Notes: generated by a model not told the origin, from the letters alone. 64,000 nucleotides of DNA from Lytechinus pictus (GCF_037042905.1 NC_087247.1:59109920-59173919), one strand, 5' to 3'; numbered from the stretch's first letter, positions 33,477-46,539 are shown. Numbers and translations: made by a program.

Positions 33477-34282
33477 GGCTGCGTTTATGCGACCTCAAGC
33501 CAGAATCATGATTTGAATCATGATTTGAATCATGATTCAAAACACAAACATGAATCACAATATCACAGAATCAGCGTTTAGACGACCTTCATTCCAATGC
33601 TGTTTCTCCTCAGATTCGGGCCAATCCAGTGCGCATCACTAGTGCGCAGTTTGACAGAGGAAGTTTTTCGCACGTGTTTCGGCTCTCGAAAAATCTTTTG
33701 CTTCCAGAATTCAGTCTATACCTCATTTTGTTTACTTCTATCATATAGGGTCCATATGCTTCTATTCATCTTGTTAGTTTATCCAAAATGGTGTTCGGAA
33801 GTGAATTTCAGCGTAGATCCAATTTAGTATTGATACTGTATACTCAACAACTGAGATCATTGTCTGTCCAGTTAATTCATTTACTAGAACTTGAAGTTGA
33901 AGACATGACCAATAAATGAAAAGTAGTGGACGATGCGATGACCAACACAGAGCTTGAACATGACAAGAAATGCATGCGTAGTACATATTCATGTACATAC
34001 AGCGCCTTGAGCTAGGCAAGAGTCAAACCGAAAGTAGCCTGACACAACAGTGAGGTCATATAATCATGATTCAAATCACGATATCGTTTATTCGAACATT
34101 TTCGTACGTGATTCTGCAGAAACGTCTTTCCAAACGCCCCTTTTTTCGTGTTTCATGTTTGTGATTCTAATCATGATTATATTCAATTTCGACTAAACGC
34201 AATCGTGATTCTGCAGAATCATGATTTGAATCATGATTCAGATCATGATTCTAGGGTAAAAAAGTGGCGGATAAACGCACCC
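33477..34282. mobile_element. Palindromic MITE rich in AATCATGATT, 3-bp duplication GTA
   Basis: Left end GGCTGCGTTTATGCGAC; the right end reads GGATAAACGCACCC inverted. GTA flanks both ends (33474-33476, 34283-34285). Subterminal blocks of AATCATGATTTGAATCATGA occur in each arm (33507-33540 and 34210-34252), each block itself a palindrome. The interior open frames carry no domain. Probably PIF/Harbinger-like. Confidence 0.75.
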
Positions 34283-34285
34283 GTA

Positions 34286-36821
34286 GTAGCCTAGTGCCAT
34301 GTTGTTGTCTTTCTCCACAATATTAAGAAGCTTCATCTGTACATTCATGTAAACATTTAGCTTTGCTAGCCAATAGACTATCTGTAAACAGGCATTAACT
34401 ATGCTCAATATAACCATAATATTGAGGAGACAGATAAACATTACTGAGACTTTTATGACATACAGGATCTCACTGGCGCCTAAAGTTATGGCTCTCTTAA
34501 TAATTCACATTGGGTAGATTATCACTTTAAGTGAGTATGACCAAGGAAGTATCACCATACCACCTTGATATGATATTGGAAAACCTCAGTAAATTGTTCT
34601 AAAAAATCTCTACATTGCATTGCAATAAAACGAAATACCTTTGAAATTGTCTTTTCAACAAAATGCATGCAGTCTCTTTCAGTGATTGTATCCTGACTGC
34701 TTTAAGATCTTGCAGAATACAATTAATTTGATATTACTAGGATATTTGCTATTGTAAAGCTACCAGACAGGATGACCTTGTCAATTTTTTTTTCATTGTA
34801 GAAATTAAATAAGGAACATAAATAATAAGTATGAAAACAATATTTCATCTGCAAATATCAAGGAGTTGGAGGGGGGTACATTAACTGTACATGTAGAGGG
34901 AGAGAGGAGGGATAGAAGTAAATAGAGGATTTTAGGCATACATGTATCTATACACCATAAAAAGGTTTATAATTCTTGTCACCAGATATGATTAGGTCAT
35001 ATAATATTCAGTCTGTCTCTACTATGCTGGATTCTCCTGTGATTAAGTAATTGGACATGGTGATAGAACAAAGCAGGATGATTAATGTTGGGTGGGTACA
35101 GAGACAAGCAGATAGATATTGCCCCAAAACTGTGTTTAAAAAAATTTTGATTAAATTACTGTACACTACAGTACAGTGTATATTGAGCAAAAGATTGTGC
35201 CATACAAATTGTTACTGATTTTACGAACCAGCATGAACATAATTTTCGGTCAAATTTTTAAATTGTAATCTTTTGTCTATTCCGAAAGCATAAACTATAA
35301 TTTTAGGTCAAAATTCTTATTATTTAAAGAATAATAGATCTTGTTTGAACTGGCATATCCCCCTCCTTTGATTTTGCAAAGTGTCCCAAACCATTCTTTC
35401 TATATTATATCACTCTCCTGAATGGCGTGCAGTGGCCATAAACCTGACTTACATGTTGCGCATACATGCATTGAGTGATTTTATGAATTGGCATAAACCA
35501 TGGTTTGTGAGGCTAAAAACTATGTGCATGATACTCATTGTTTTACAAAGTGACCTAAGCCCCCTTTTTTGTTATTTTAGTTTCTGGAATGCGGCAATGC
35601 CCAACTGTGCCTAATTTAAAATATTGAAAATTTAATTTGAATTGTGAAAATATGTTTGCACATTGTAAAATGGTAGTGCTTTCAATTGGTTTTTTCTCTG
35701 GTTTCTGTCAAAGCGCAAAGCTACGAACGTTGAAAAACCATAAAAACTTTGAATGGGATTACCGGTATATCGAAATCATATTTTTGAGAGCAGTCAAGGT
35801 TTAGGCCAGTTGATAAAATCACTGATGAAATATCTTAATCAAATGACTCTAGTGAATTGGAATGAATTTGATGAATTGTTTGGCTAATTTGATTTGTTTC
35901 ATTTTACTGTGGCTGTAAACTTATCATGTGCAATATTTTCATAATATTTTCTTTTAAAGAAAAAAGAGTTTCAAACTATCCATTTACACAGGTTATTGAA
36001 ATCAAAATGAAACTGCAGAACTGCATCTTCCCAATGAAGTATATGGAGAATGGTGGTCATGCCTGAGAAATTTGCCCTTCAAAGCTTGTCTTTGCATTGT
36101 CTGTGCATATGGCACCTTCCTCAAAGAAGCCTGAAGACTTGGGTACTCTCTCATTGACTGATCAATAAAGAGGACCAACTTATAAATGGAGATAATCTCT
36201 TAAACTGGCAATAGGATTAAAAGATTAATTCAGAAGTGTTCAGTCTATCTTGGTGTTTGACTCTATGGAGTTCTGCTTGAAGAACAAAGGTGTTGCCTAT
36301 AAACTATCTTCATAATCTCCCTATTGTAATCCAACCAGTTTCAAATGCATTCACTAATGAATGGATAGTATTCATGCTTGGTAAAATCCCATATTGTCTG
36401 TGGGTAGCATGTCAGGTTGAAGACACTCATTTGAGTCATTGGTCTTATAGACCCTATATTAGTGTTTTATAGCTTTTGTTATTCTTAATTTTGGTGATGC
36501 TGACTGGTTGAAAAAATTGTTTTCCAGTATTTGTCAAATAGTTTCCCACAATTGTTTTTTATCCATCCAAAACTTCTATACTGTTCATTGTTTGCAAGGT
36601 TGGCTTCACTGTTCATGGTCTTTCATAATGCTGTAGGTGTGCTTGAGTGACCAAGCGAAGGGGAATATAATAGTAACCCCTCACAGAGGAACACAGTAAT
36701 ACAGTGGTGGTCTGTATGAACTCCCCCACTTACAAACTAAGATTCACATCAAGTCTTTGAGGAAGTTAAATGTTATGTTCAAATAAATTGTAGAATATCG
36801 ATTTTGTATGGATTTTAAAGT
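34286..36821. other. Intronic AT-rich sequence, nothing specific seen
   Basis: No splice-flanked frame, tandem array or complete inverted-repeat element was recognised. A weak duplicate of TGATTTTA(C/T)GAA at about 35217 and 35475 suggests an old repeat. Confidence 0.4.
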
Positions 36822-37815
36822 TGTATTGCAAGGCTCCACATTAACTTTTTTTGGTGGTGGCCCGTTCGGGCCACCAAAACCTTCAAATAATTTTTTTTGG
36901 TGGCCCGATATTAAAGTCTGGTGGCCCGAAAAATATAAAGAAAAACATTAATTTAAAATAAATAAAACAAACTTCTGAAATATTAATTCTGCAGCCACTA
37001 CCACCAAGTATATTAAAAAAAGAAAACAAAAATAATAAAATAAATAAGTGAAATAAAACAAAAGAAAGAAAATGAAGAAAGAAAAAACACAGAACAGGGA
37101 AAAAAAGAAAAGAAAAATTTAGAGGAAAAAAAACAAAAGAAAAATGAATAAAACAAAATTTATAAAAAATGGGGAAAATTTATAATTATTTTTCAGTAGA
37201 AACATATTCTTTAATCAGGCATATTCAATGGGAAGGGGTATAAATGGTTTAACCACTATTAAAAAAAATGAAAGAAAAAAAATAAGAAAATGGCATAAGT
37301 TATATCTGGAAAAAAAACAGTGTGACTGTGAGAAGAGTCCTTCCGTATATTTGCCAAATGCTGGAAAAATTCACATTTCATATCAATGAAATGCCTTCCC
37401 AAAGTATTTACTTCCTCAAGAGTGGTTTAAGAAGTCATTTATAAACAAGAAAGAAAGAAACTGTCTGCTTATTTTTGGCTAGAAAAGACACAGCTTCGAA
37501 AGAAACAAAGTATCAACATACATACAAATGCACACGTGGGACTGTGATGTACTCACCTATGTGTTTTATGTGCATTAATGCATTTGGAAATCAGTCTTTT
37601 TGAGTCAAAAGAGAGGTCATAATTCCTCTTTTTAATGCTTGCAAATAATCAGGTTACACCAGATTTTAGTAATATGGACTGTAGAAGGGCATTTCATTGG
37701 TGTAAAATGTGACTTTGACGTAGATTTTCAAAGTTCTGTGGAAGATTTCTTAGCAGCAACATTTCGTATCGCAGCTCCCTGAGTCTAAATAGTCTGCTAG
37801 CGCACAGCTAGCTAG

Positions 37816-37820
37816 CTGCA
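37816..37820. repeat. 5-bp target duplication CTGCA of the BEL element (left)
   Basis: Matches 47616-47620 exactly. Five base pairs is a usual size for BEL/Pao integration. Confidence 0.85.
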
Positions 37821-38896
37821 TGTGCCTGCCCGGACTACGACGACAAACAAACGAAAGCTCGCACGTGTTCTCATACTGGGTAAACAATAGTCAAAACAGC
37901 TTTATTGAATCTAGTCTCTTCATTATGGTCAAAGCTGACTCTTTGGCTTGCTGATTCACTTTGTTCCTTAGATTCCCGTAAAAACTATAAACAAACAAAC
38001 AAATGAACAAAATCCAACATAAGTATATCATCATATCAAAGCATGTTACAGTGCAACTGCATTATAACGAGGCACTTGGGACGAGAGAAGATACATTGTT
38101 ATAGGTAAAGTCTGCCACATCAGTGCCTTTAATAATAAGGTTCCACTGTATTATGAGTCTAAACATTATACTAAGGTGAATAACAATTAACTTCAATTTA
38201 AAGTAATTGGACTTAAATTATCATAATAGCAATACTGTCCAGTATTTAATACACTAAGTGTTGTGAAAATTAGAAATAAACTCTAAACTGATATCCTACA
38301 AATAAGGAATATTTGTAAATGTATTTAACTGTATACAATGGGTGTCGAAAACAGCTTAAATAGACAATGTAATTGCAAAAATGTTATGTGAGCAATAAAT
38401 GTAATGTCAACCATCTTATATCAAGTTTTGGCGTATTTGAGTGCTTATTTCCTCAGGACTGAGGTTTGAGTTTAATCTAGTTGAGTTATCATTACACAAT
38501 AAATTCGATACTGATTAAGAGTTTCTGTATATTTCCATACAAACAAATATTCATAATTATAGTACTACACAAAGACCTGCACACTATGCGTACAATGCAT
38601 CAATCTGATACACGAGCTATTGAAGTTCTACAGTAGGATAACACTGATTGCTGTATGCATACTGAGCGAGTTCTCTTGAAATTAAACCTAAAAGTTCTAT
38701 TTATGCTTACCACTGTGCCACTTGTTACCAAAGTCTCAGGCAGGCATAAATAATATGCCGATTAACGATGCAATTCCTTTTCCATCGCCATAACGTGCCC
38801 CAGTTTTGGGCCAAAAATTACAATCTTCGCAGACGATAAAATTATGGAATGCCAAATAGACAATTACAACCGCACGGTGTATGAAGTGCCTTTACA
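37821..38896 (-). repeat. 3' LTR of the BEL/Pao element
   Basis: 1076 bp, TGTGCCTGCC at one end and CTTTACA at the other, thus TG...CA bounded. Base-for-base the same length as 46540-47615; by eye I saw only one difference (T near 38562 against C in the other copy). The stretch just inside, 38897-38910, reads on the minus strand as GGTGGGAG, a purine-rich tract fit to prime plus-strand synthesis. Confidence 0.93.
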
Positions 38897-39390
38897 CTCC
38901 CACCAAATTTGCCTTCACTGGTAACATAATCACATGCATGAGTACACTTACATATATATGAAAATGCATTTACTAGTATTACATAAGTGGTGCATGTGAA
39001 ATAATGTGACCATAATATGGAAATTTTTAAGCAAGCACTCCATACACCTCTTGCATGTAAATTGGTACACTTGCAATCTACAACACGAATAACATGGCAA
39101 TTGAATAGCTTGATCAAACCAGAATGGCATAAGTGATGATGCGGAACTCAAACAATGCACGTTTATAACATGTGCTGTAAAAGATTATAACACACACTGC
39201 AAAGGTTGTAAGGCAAGCTTAAAGGTTGCGACAATATTTAAGCGCTGTGTATCTAAAATTCGCAGCAAACAAGATCAGAATTTGAGTCCTAAATTTTTAA
39301 ACTGTACCAGAAAACGAAGCACATGTGCAAATGCAAGGTCAAACATTTGTACCCGCTCCAAACAATCTCAAGTGTACATACATACCTGCT

Positions 39391-42300
39391 CTATGGAGGT
39401 ACCTTTTCCAGAAGCAGTACGAGCTTCTGAACCGGCCTCCAGTATTCGGCAAGCTTCTTGTTTGGACGACCTTTGTTGTCAAGGTCTTTCGTTCCAACGC
39501 GCACCTGTACCCGTCTGACCAGACCATCTTCATCAGGAGTGGCTTCTGCGACCATCGCAATTGGCCATTTCATACGCGGAGCTTCATCGTCAGTGAGCAA
39601 TACAATGTCTCCCACTTGTAAATTCCGTCTGGGCATCGTCCATTTCTGTCGTCTTTGAAGTCCCAACAAGTACTCTTTCCGCCATCTTGACCAGAACTGT
39701 TCCAGTAAGAACTGAACCCTTCTCCAGGCTTTACGCGTGTACACATCCTCCTTCACAAATTGCCCAGGAGGGGGCAACGGAACCGTCCTCTTCAGAGTAA
39801 GGAGGTGGTTTGGCGTGAGAGGTGCATCCGCACTTGGGTCATTCATATTGGTCACTGTTAACGGTCGGCTATTGACGATTGCCATGGCTTCGTAAAACAA
39901 GGTACGAAGAGCGGAGTCTGTGAGTCTTCCTGGACACAGGTCTATGGTAGCCCTTAAGACACTTCTGACGGTTCGAATCTGTCTTTCCCACACGCCACCT
40001 GCGTGACTTGAGTGAGGGGCGTTGAAGACAAATTCACATTGCTGGTCTGCAAGGTACGTATTCACTTGGTCTGAAGTCATCTCTCTCAATGCAGATTGGA
40101 GCTCGTTTCTTGCTCCTACGAAGTTACTGCCTTGGTCGCACCTAATCTGTCTGACAGCTCCCCTAATTGCTATGAAACAGCGGAGAGCATTGATGAATGC
40201 GTCGGTAGTCATGTCGTCGAGCATCTCAATGTGGATACCTCTTGAACAGAGACATGTGAATATAAGCCCATATCGCTTAATATCAGAACGACCTCTCCTT
40301 ACAAAGAAAGGACCGAAACAATCCATACCCACATTCGTGAAAGGAGCCGAAGGTTCTACTCGATCTCTTGGCAAGTTTGCCATTTTCTGCTCTTCTTGAG
40401 GCCTACGAAGACGTCTGCATGACACACACTTTCGCAATACCTCTGCAACGACTTTAGATCCGTTTACAATCCAGAATCCATTGGCTCTCAGGTGATTCTG
40501 CGTCATTCCTCGACCCTGATGTTTGATGTCCTCATGGAAGTGGCGGATAATCGCCCGAGTGATAGGGCTACGCTTGGGCAGGATAACAGGGTGAGCCACT
40601 TCTGTCGATAGTTCGCCAAGTCTGCCCTTCACTCGCGTGATCCCATCAAGGATTATTGGGTCAAGGTCATGGATGGTACTTGTCGTTTTAACGGTCTTGT
40701 CCGACGTCAGAGCCTTGATTTCTTCAGGGTAAGCTTCCTGTTGAACTAACCGCAGAACGAACAGCTCTGCGTCCTTTCTCTCACGAACTAAGGAACCTTG
40801 TCTTGCTCCCTTCACTACCATCCGTAGACGAGCCAATACCTTGATCATCATCTTCCAACTAGAGATCCTGGTAAGGCGCGAGAGGAGGTTCAACGGTTCC
40901 GAATGAGTAGTTGTCGATAGGTTGGTTGCTCTCACTTCCGGATCCCCAACGGCGAGTGTCGGAGAGATACTTCCTACTGCAAAGTCTTTCTCCCAGAGGA
41001 AGCTTGGTCCTTGGAACCAATTTGTGCTACCCAGCTGACTTACGCTCAATCCTCTGGAAGCATGGTCAGCAGGGTTCTGATCAGTCGAGACATAATGCCA
41101 TTGGTCGGGAGAAGTCCTATCTCTAATTAGCTGGACTCGATTAGCAACAAACGTGTGGAACCTCCGCGCATCATTGTGGATGTATCCCAGGACTACTTGG
41201 GAATCTGTCCAGAAGAAATCTTCGGCATCATGATACTCTAGCTCTTCTTTCAACATAGAGTGCACCTTAGCTGACACAACTGCCGCTGTCAACTCTAACC
41301 TGGGAATTGTAACCACCTTGGTTGGCGCAACCCTTGATTTGCCGAAGATCAGACAACGGTGAACTTCTCCTTTCTGGTTAACAAGACGCAAATAAGAGCA
41401 TTGGCCATAACCAGACTTGCTGGCATCCGAGAAATGGTGTAGCTGCACTGTTACAGGATCACCAAACTCAGCAGGATGATAACACCGAGGTATTCTTAGC
41501 TCCTCTAGCTGCGGGATTTCCTTACACCATTGCTCCCACCTTGATTGCAGGTTCTCGGATACTGGATCATCCCACCCAAGCCCGCTACGACACATTTCTT
41601 GAAGGATTCTCTTGCCATCGAGAACGACCGGAGCCACAAATCCGAGAGGGTCATAAAGGGATGCGACTATGGACAGAATTCCCCGCCGTGTCATTGGTTT
41701 CTCTTTCAGGGAAATTCTGAAACAAAAGGCATCCGTGGCCACATTCCAAACTATCCCCAGAGCACGCTCTACTTGATCCTCAAAATCCAAGTTTGAGTCA
41801 GTGACATCACTGGCACGCTCAGACTTTGGCAGACTCTCCAGAACTGCCTTAGAATTCGAAACAAACTTGTGGAGACGTAAGCCACCCTTGCTGCAAAGTT
41901 GTCTGGCTTCATTGGCCAACTGAATGGCTTCCTCTTCACTGGATACACTCACCAGCCCATCATCCACATAGAAGCTGCGCTCGACAAAAGGAGATGCCAA
42001 TGGAAATTCATTGCTGCAATGTCTAGCCAGATACTTTAAGCCATAATTGGCGCAACCTGGCGAAGAAGCGGCACCAAAAAGATGGACGTTCATGCGATAA
42101 TCCACTGGCTCCTTGTTGATGTCGTTATCTTGGAACCACAGGAAGCGCAGGAGGTCTCGGTCATCCTCAGCGACCCTAAACTGAAAGAACATCTTCTCAA
42201 CATCACATAGCACTGCTACATTGTGCTTCCTGAACCGACAAAGGACTCCCACCAATGAGTTTATCATGTCCGGTCCCTTGAGCAGATGATCGTTAAGGCA

Positions 42301-45138
42301 GGTGCCGCCGTACTTCGCGGAACAATCAAACACTATTCTCATCTTCTTCTTCATTGGATGGTACACACCATGATGTGGTATGTAATTTGTTTCTCCAGGC
42401 GGCGCCTTGGTCTCTACTTGTTCTGCAAAGCCACCATTAATGATATCTGTCATGAAGCTTGTATAGTTGTCTCTATATGCTTCGTCCTTCTTAAGCTTTC
42501 GATGGAGGTGTTCGAATCGAACGGTTGCCAACCTTTTATTGCTTGGAAGGTTTGGCCGGGTCTTGAAGGGCAGCGGCATCTGCAAATGACCATCCTCGCA
42601 TTGTACAATGTTGGTCTCAAGGTGTTTCAAGAATTGTAGGTCATTCTGAGAGCATGCTTTGTCCGGCGATTTGTCCTCTGCGAAATCTGCCTCAAGCAAC
42701 CCTATGATCTCCTTTGGCTTCGGAAATGGTATCTCGCGAGTAGAAACCCTCCCACACTGGCTACTGAAGTCCATGGCATTCTCTTCTTCGGCAAAGCCAA
42801 CAATACTCCAGCCGAGGTCAGTTCGAACAGCAAATGGTTCTACATCGCTACCAGTAACTACTTGTCTTGGTGTCAGAGCTCTTGGGCAATTATAGCCTAT
42901 CAGTAGGCCGACTTCGCATCTCTGAAGTGCTGGCATCTCTCTTGCAACATCTTGGAGATGAGTCCACTTTTCAGCAGTACTTCTGCTTGGGATGTGTTCT
43001 CTATCAGTCGGTATGAAGTCACGCGTATAGCATTTTCCTATCTTGAGCTGGGAGGGCGACATCATACCTCTAACTAAGATACTTGAGGTCACGCTGCAAT
43101 CAATGTTCGATGACGAAGTCATAGTAGATAACTTTAAGCGTATGGGTTGCTGCTTAGCATTCAGGGCTTGCGCTACTTCATCTAGAATGAACGATGAATC
43201 ACTCTGGGTATCCAGGAGGGCGTAAGTCAGAATCTCTGACGATGGTGCTTGTTCTGCCGCGACCCACACTGGTACAATCATCGAAGTGCTAGCTTGTTTT
43301 CCAGAACGGACTTGGCAAGACGTAGCCCTGTCCGTAGAAGCTCCTTCACTCTTGTGTGCATTGTCCTCTCTTATCGTAGGGTTTTCCTCATGAAGAGCCG
43401 TGGGATGGCGCTTACCACATGTACTACACTTCAGCCTTTGTTTACATGCCTTAGAAAAATGCCCCTTCTGTAAGCAACCAAAGCATACATGATTTTCTTG
43501 AACAAACTTCCTGCGTTCAGAAAGTGGCTTGGCCAAAAACTTGTCACAGTCCTCGGACTTGTGTCCAGTTTCACTACACAGGCAGCAAGGTTTTGGAGCC
43601 TTCTTGACTTGGTTTGGGATGTTCTTGCCTTTGGCACTTTCCTTGGTGTTGACAGCCAAAGCAGATCCTTTATTTCTTGCTTCTCGCTTGATCTTGAAGG
43701 TCTTGGGACTTGATTCTCTTTGAGAGTCCTCAGATTTCAGGGCACCTAGAGAAGAAATGGGATTGTTGGCTATCCTTGCCTCCTTAGCAACAAATTTCAC
43801 AAACTTAGAAAATGAAGGATAGCTGCCGCCTTCCAACTCATTTGATACCACCCTATTCCAGCTACTAATCAGCCAGTCTGGAAGTTTGGCTATCATCTTT
43901 TGATTCTCATAGCAGTCGTTTAGCACCTGGAGGCCAGTGACATATGGCATAGCATCATCACAAGACTTTAAGTAGTCCGCAAACTTCTGAAGACCTATGG
44001 CATCTTTGGAGGCTATCTTCGGCCAAGCACTTAGCTTCTTCCGGAATGCTTGTTGGATATTAAAAGGATGACCATACCTCTGTCGAAGGCGCCTCCATGC
44101 CCCATCATATGCCTCTTTGGAGTCCCCGAAAAAGAAACCTTCCACGGCCTCCCTTGCCGGACCAGTCAGGTACTGCTTCAGATAATACAGCATCTCTGTT
44201 GGTGGTATGCCACGGTTTTCGATCAAAGTCTTGAAACCTTTGTCGAACTCTACAAACTCGAGCGGATCCCCACTAAAGGTGCGTGGCACTGGCATCGGAA
44301 GTCTTGTGTGGTACATGTTGTCTGCTAAAGCCTTACATAAGCCCTGGACGTCAACCGACGTTGTCTGAGGCGGCTGTAGTGGTGTCTTGTCACGAGGTTC
44401 CACATGCGAATCAGGTAGACTATCATGTAGCTGGCCTACTCTAAACTCTGGGCCCATCTCATCTTGAAAGGAAGGAGATGACGTCTTGGCAGGAAATTCT
44501 GCTGACTGCCCTTGAATACCTTCAGGTGGTTGGTTTACTCCAACTCCTGGGTACATTTTGTCTTGAGGAAGAAGTGATGGTGTGTTACGAGATTCTACAG
44601 GCTGTCCAGGATTGCTATCAATGTCAATTACTGGTGTGGCTCCACGCAGTTGGCTGGTTTCAACCCCTTGGTCCATTTCGCTTAAAATTGAGCTGAAGAC
44701 CGATGAAGCATATTCTTGTTTCAAGAATTCTTTCGCTATCTGCTTCCGATCCTCGGCGTCAAAAGGACCTTCTAGGGATCCCAGAACTTCTTCCAAGGCG
44801 TTGAGGCTATCTCTGACCATTGCGTTGGCACGGTCCATCCTCGTGGTGGCCTCTCTTATGGGGACCTTGTGTCTCCTCAAAATCTCGTAGGTTTCCATCA
44901 ATTCCCTCTCTCCAGCTTCCAGTATGGATATCTGTTGTTTGATGGGACCTTCTTCTGTCTCTGTCTTAATGATTGTTCTAGCTGCCTTTACTGTGGCCTT
45001 AAGGGAGCCATACATCTTGAAAAACTTCCGCTCTGTCTTTGATTCTTCAGAGGCCTGAAGAGCGGCCATTTTTTCCGTGGGCTGCCTCTCCCTTGATGAC
45101 TTTCTTGAATCTGCCATGTTTAATTGGCTTTGACACAA
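39391..45138 (-). CDS. BEL/Pao gag-pol polyprotein, intact
   Basis: 1915 codons without a stop or frameshift, starting at ATG 45138. In order: a helical N-terminus; a Gag region with FSGDPLEFVEF (about residue 285); zinc knuckles with CX2C...H...C spacing (about 515-580); an aspartic protease with LLDTQSDSSF (about 641); a reverse transcriptase with FDCSAKYGG (about 935) and the catalytic YVDD (about 1056); RNase H with SDASKSGYG (about 1240), LELTAA and WTDSQVV; an integrase HHCC zinc site (about 1540-1580); and the catalytic core with GMDCFGPF, RCDQGSNF and GGVWERQ (the last about 1718). The C-terminal domain resembles the one usual in Pao elements (MKWPIAMV near the end). All catalytic residues expected for the enzymes are present. 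The host-derived alternative, a domesticated gene, is unlikely because of the LTRs. Confidence 0.95.
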   Translation of the reverse strand: MCQSQLNMADSRKSSRERQPTEKMAALQASEESKTERKFFKMYGSLKATVKAARTIIKTETEEGPIKQQISILEAGERELMETYEILRRHKVPIREATTRMDRANAMVRDSLNALEEVLGSLEGPFDAEDRKQIAKEFLKQEYASSVFSSILSEMDQGVETSQLRGATPVIDIDSNPGQPVESRNTPSLLPQDKMYPGVGVNQPPEGIQGQSAEFPAKTSSPSFQDEMGPEFRVGQLHDSLPDSHVEPRDKTPLQPPQTTSVDVQGLCKALADNMYHTRLPMPVPRTFSGDPLEFVEFDKGFKTLIENRGIPPTEMLYYLKQYLTGPAREAVEGFFFGDSKEAYDGAWRRLRQRYGHPFNIQQAFRKKLSAWPKIASKDAIGLQKFADYLKSCDDAMPYVTGLQVLNDCYENQKMIAKLPDWLISSWNRVVSNELEGGSYPSFSKFVKFVAKEARIANNPISSLGALKSEDSQRESSPKTFKIKREARNKGSALAVNTKESAKGKNIPNQVKKAPKPCCLCSETGHKSEDCDKFLAKPLSERRKFVQENHVCFGCLQKGHFSKACKQRLKCSTCGKRHPTALHEENPTIREDNAHKSEGASTDRATSCQVRSGKQASTSMIVPVWVAAEQAPSSEILTYALLDTQSDSSFILDEVAQALNAKQQPIRLKLSTMTSSSNIDCSVTSSILVRGMMSPSQLKIGKCYTRDFIPTDREHIPSRSTAEKWTHLQDVAREMPALQRCEVGLLIGYNCPRALTPRQVVTGSDVEPFAVRTDLGWSIVGFAEEENAMDFSSQCGRVSTREIPFPKPKEIIGLLEADFAEDKSPDKACSQNDLQFLKHLETNIVQCEDGHLQMPLPFKTRPNLPSNKRLATVRFEHLHRKLKKDEAYRDNYTSFMTDIINGGFAEQVETKAPPGETNYIPHHGVYHPMKKKMRIVFDCSAKYGGTCLNDHLLKGPDMINSLVGVLCRFRKHNVAVLCDVEKMFFQFRVAEDDRDLLRFLWFQDNDINKEPVDYRMNVHLFGAASSPGCANYGLKYLARHCSNEFPLASPFVERSFYVDDGLVSVSSEEEAIQLANEARQLCSKGGLRLHKFVSNSKAVLESLPKSERASDVTDSNLDFEDQVERALGIVWNVATDAFCFRISLKEKPMTRRGILSIVASLYDPLGFVAPVVLDGKRILQEMCRSGLGWDDPVSENLQSRWEQWCKEIPQLEELRIPRCYHPAEFGDPVTVQLHHFSDASKSGYGQCSYLRLVNQKGEVHRCLIFGKSRVAPTKVVTIPRLELTAAVVSAKVHSMLKEELEYHDAEDFFWTDSQVVLGYIHNDARRFHTFVANRVQLIRDRTSPDQWHYVSTDQNPADHASRGLSVSQLGSTNWFQGPSFLWEKDFAVGSISPTLAVGDPEVRATNLSTTTHSEPLNLLSRLTRISSWKMMIKVLARLRMVVKGARQGSLVRERKDAELFVLRLVQQEAYPEEIKALTSDKTVKTTSTIHDLDPIILDGITRVKGRLGELSTEVAHPVILPKRSPITRAIIRHFHEDIKHQGRGMTQNHLRANGFWIVNGSKVVAEVLRKCVSCRRLRRPQEEQKMANLPRDRVEPSAPFTNVGMDCFGPFFVRRGRSDIKRYGLIFTCLCSRGIHIEMLDDMTTDAFINALRCFIAIRGAVRQIRCDQGSNFVGARNELQSALREMTSDQVNTYLADQQCEFVFNAPHSSHAGGVWERQIRTVRSVLRATIDLCPGRLTDSALRTLFYEAMAIVNSRPLTVTNMNDPSADAPLTPNHLLTLKRTVPLPPPGQFVKEDVYTRKAWRRVQFLLEQFWSRWRKEYLLGLQRRQKWTMPRRNLQVGDIVLLTDDEAPRMKWPIAMVAEATPDEDGLVRRVQVRVGTKDLDNKGRPNKKLAEYWRPVQKLVLLLEKVPP

Positions 45139-46539
45139 CAGAAGTGTAATAAGGAGCTGGCCTCTTATGCTAAACCATGCACTTGCACCTTGTACAGCAA
45201 ATTGACCAAATTAAATTGTCATGCAACTAGAGTGAAATCAAACATCAATTTAAGCAAAGCTACAGCGCTAAGCCTACCAACCTCATCAATGTAAAACCGC
45301 TTAAAATGCTTCTTGCTAATGCAATTACAAATACTCCATAGTAATTTGATTTTACATCTCCCAATAAAGCCTTTACGCACGCCTCAAAATTCGCTTATCA
45401 AAAGGGCTTAAATGCAGACCACGCGATCATGCGATAAAGTTCAACATCGCCACATATTCCTTCCTTGCTTGACTCTGAACTGCGATGTCAATATCACTTT
45501 GTAATGAAATTACACCTTTAACTTTCTTGTCACTTGAGCACAAAACTAATGCTGGCTACCTGCAAACAAAACATGCAGTATTTGCAGAATCATATTGGAA
45601 ACACTTTTCAATAGACTACTATACATGAAATAGTTATTAAAATTCAACTTTTACTTGACCTCTGTTAATTTGTTATCAAGAGTCTTGAAGTTTCACAGAG
45701 CCTATTATAGCTCTGGTTCTAACTACTTTTATTTCATCAAGTTCAGATCCAATGTTTCATTTATAAATTCAATGTTGTTGGCTTGATTTATGCTTCAAGT
45801 TCAAACCTGGCTGGACCTGGACTGTACAAGACTAAACCACGCTGGCTCCCGGGCTGTATGGCTTGACCGGGCCGATTCCCGGGCTGTTGTTCAAGCTGGA
45901 CTTCAGCTGGATTAGGCTAGTTCATAAATTATGCTAGGGCTGCTACGAGAGGCTGACACAGAATAGTCTTGAACTTGGGCTTGGCTGATCCGCTAACATG
46001 GGCTTTAGTCCTGTTACATTATGGCTGCATGCCAACTGCTGGTGCAAATTATGGTAAAGCCACGTATTTTATAACAGTGTATAATAACGATTGTGGCCGA
46101 TTCCAGCTTAGCGTCCATAATACACCTCAATAATAAATCGATGACACTGCTGCATTGCAACCATAATTCATTGTAACTGTAACATTAGTGTAGATCAAAC
46201 TGCATAGCGTCCATACACAGCTCTACATACCTCGAACTATTGAGACATATGAGAAATGACTGGATCACAACATCGTTTCACAATCCAAATCAAAATCCAT
46301 CAACATCCACTCAGATTCTGAGATTCATGCGTTATGGTGCAATTCTAGCTGATCTCTAGCATATATCCTGTGCTCGTCGCCAAACGTAGTTACATATGTA
46401 TGTTCGTAGGTTCATCCAGCTGAAATGTCATGTTGAACTCAACTCAAATGTCTAGCGTCTATTTATTGGCTCCATCTTGATAATCAGGCTTGTTGATGAT
46501 GATGAGGCCATTTTGACGCTACGTTGGAAGTGTTTTTAC
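45139..46539 (-). other. BEL/Pao leader between 5' LTR and gag
   Basis: About 1.4 kb without a long frame, containing a short GC-rich patch of related CCCGGGCTG words at 45845-45895. It should hold the primer-binding site and packaging signal, but neither is obvious by eye. Confidence 0.6.
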
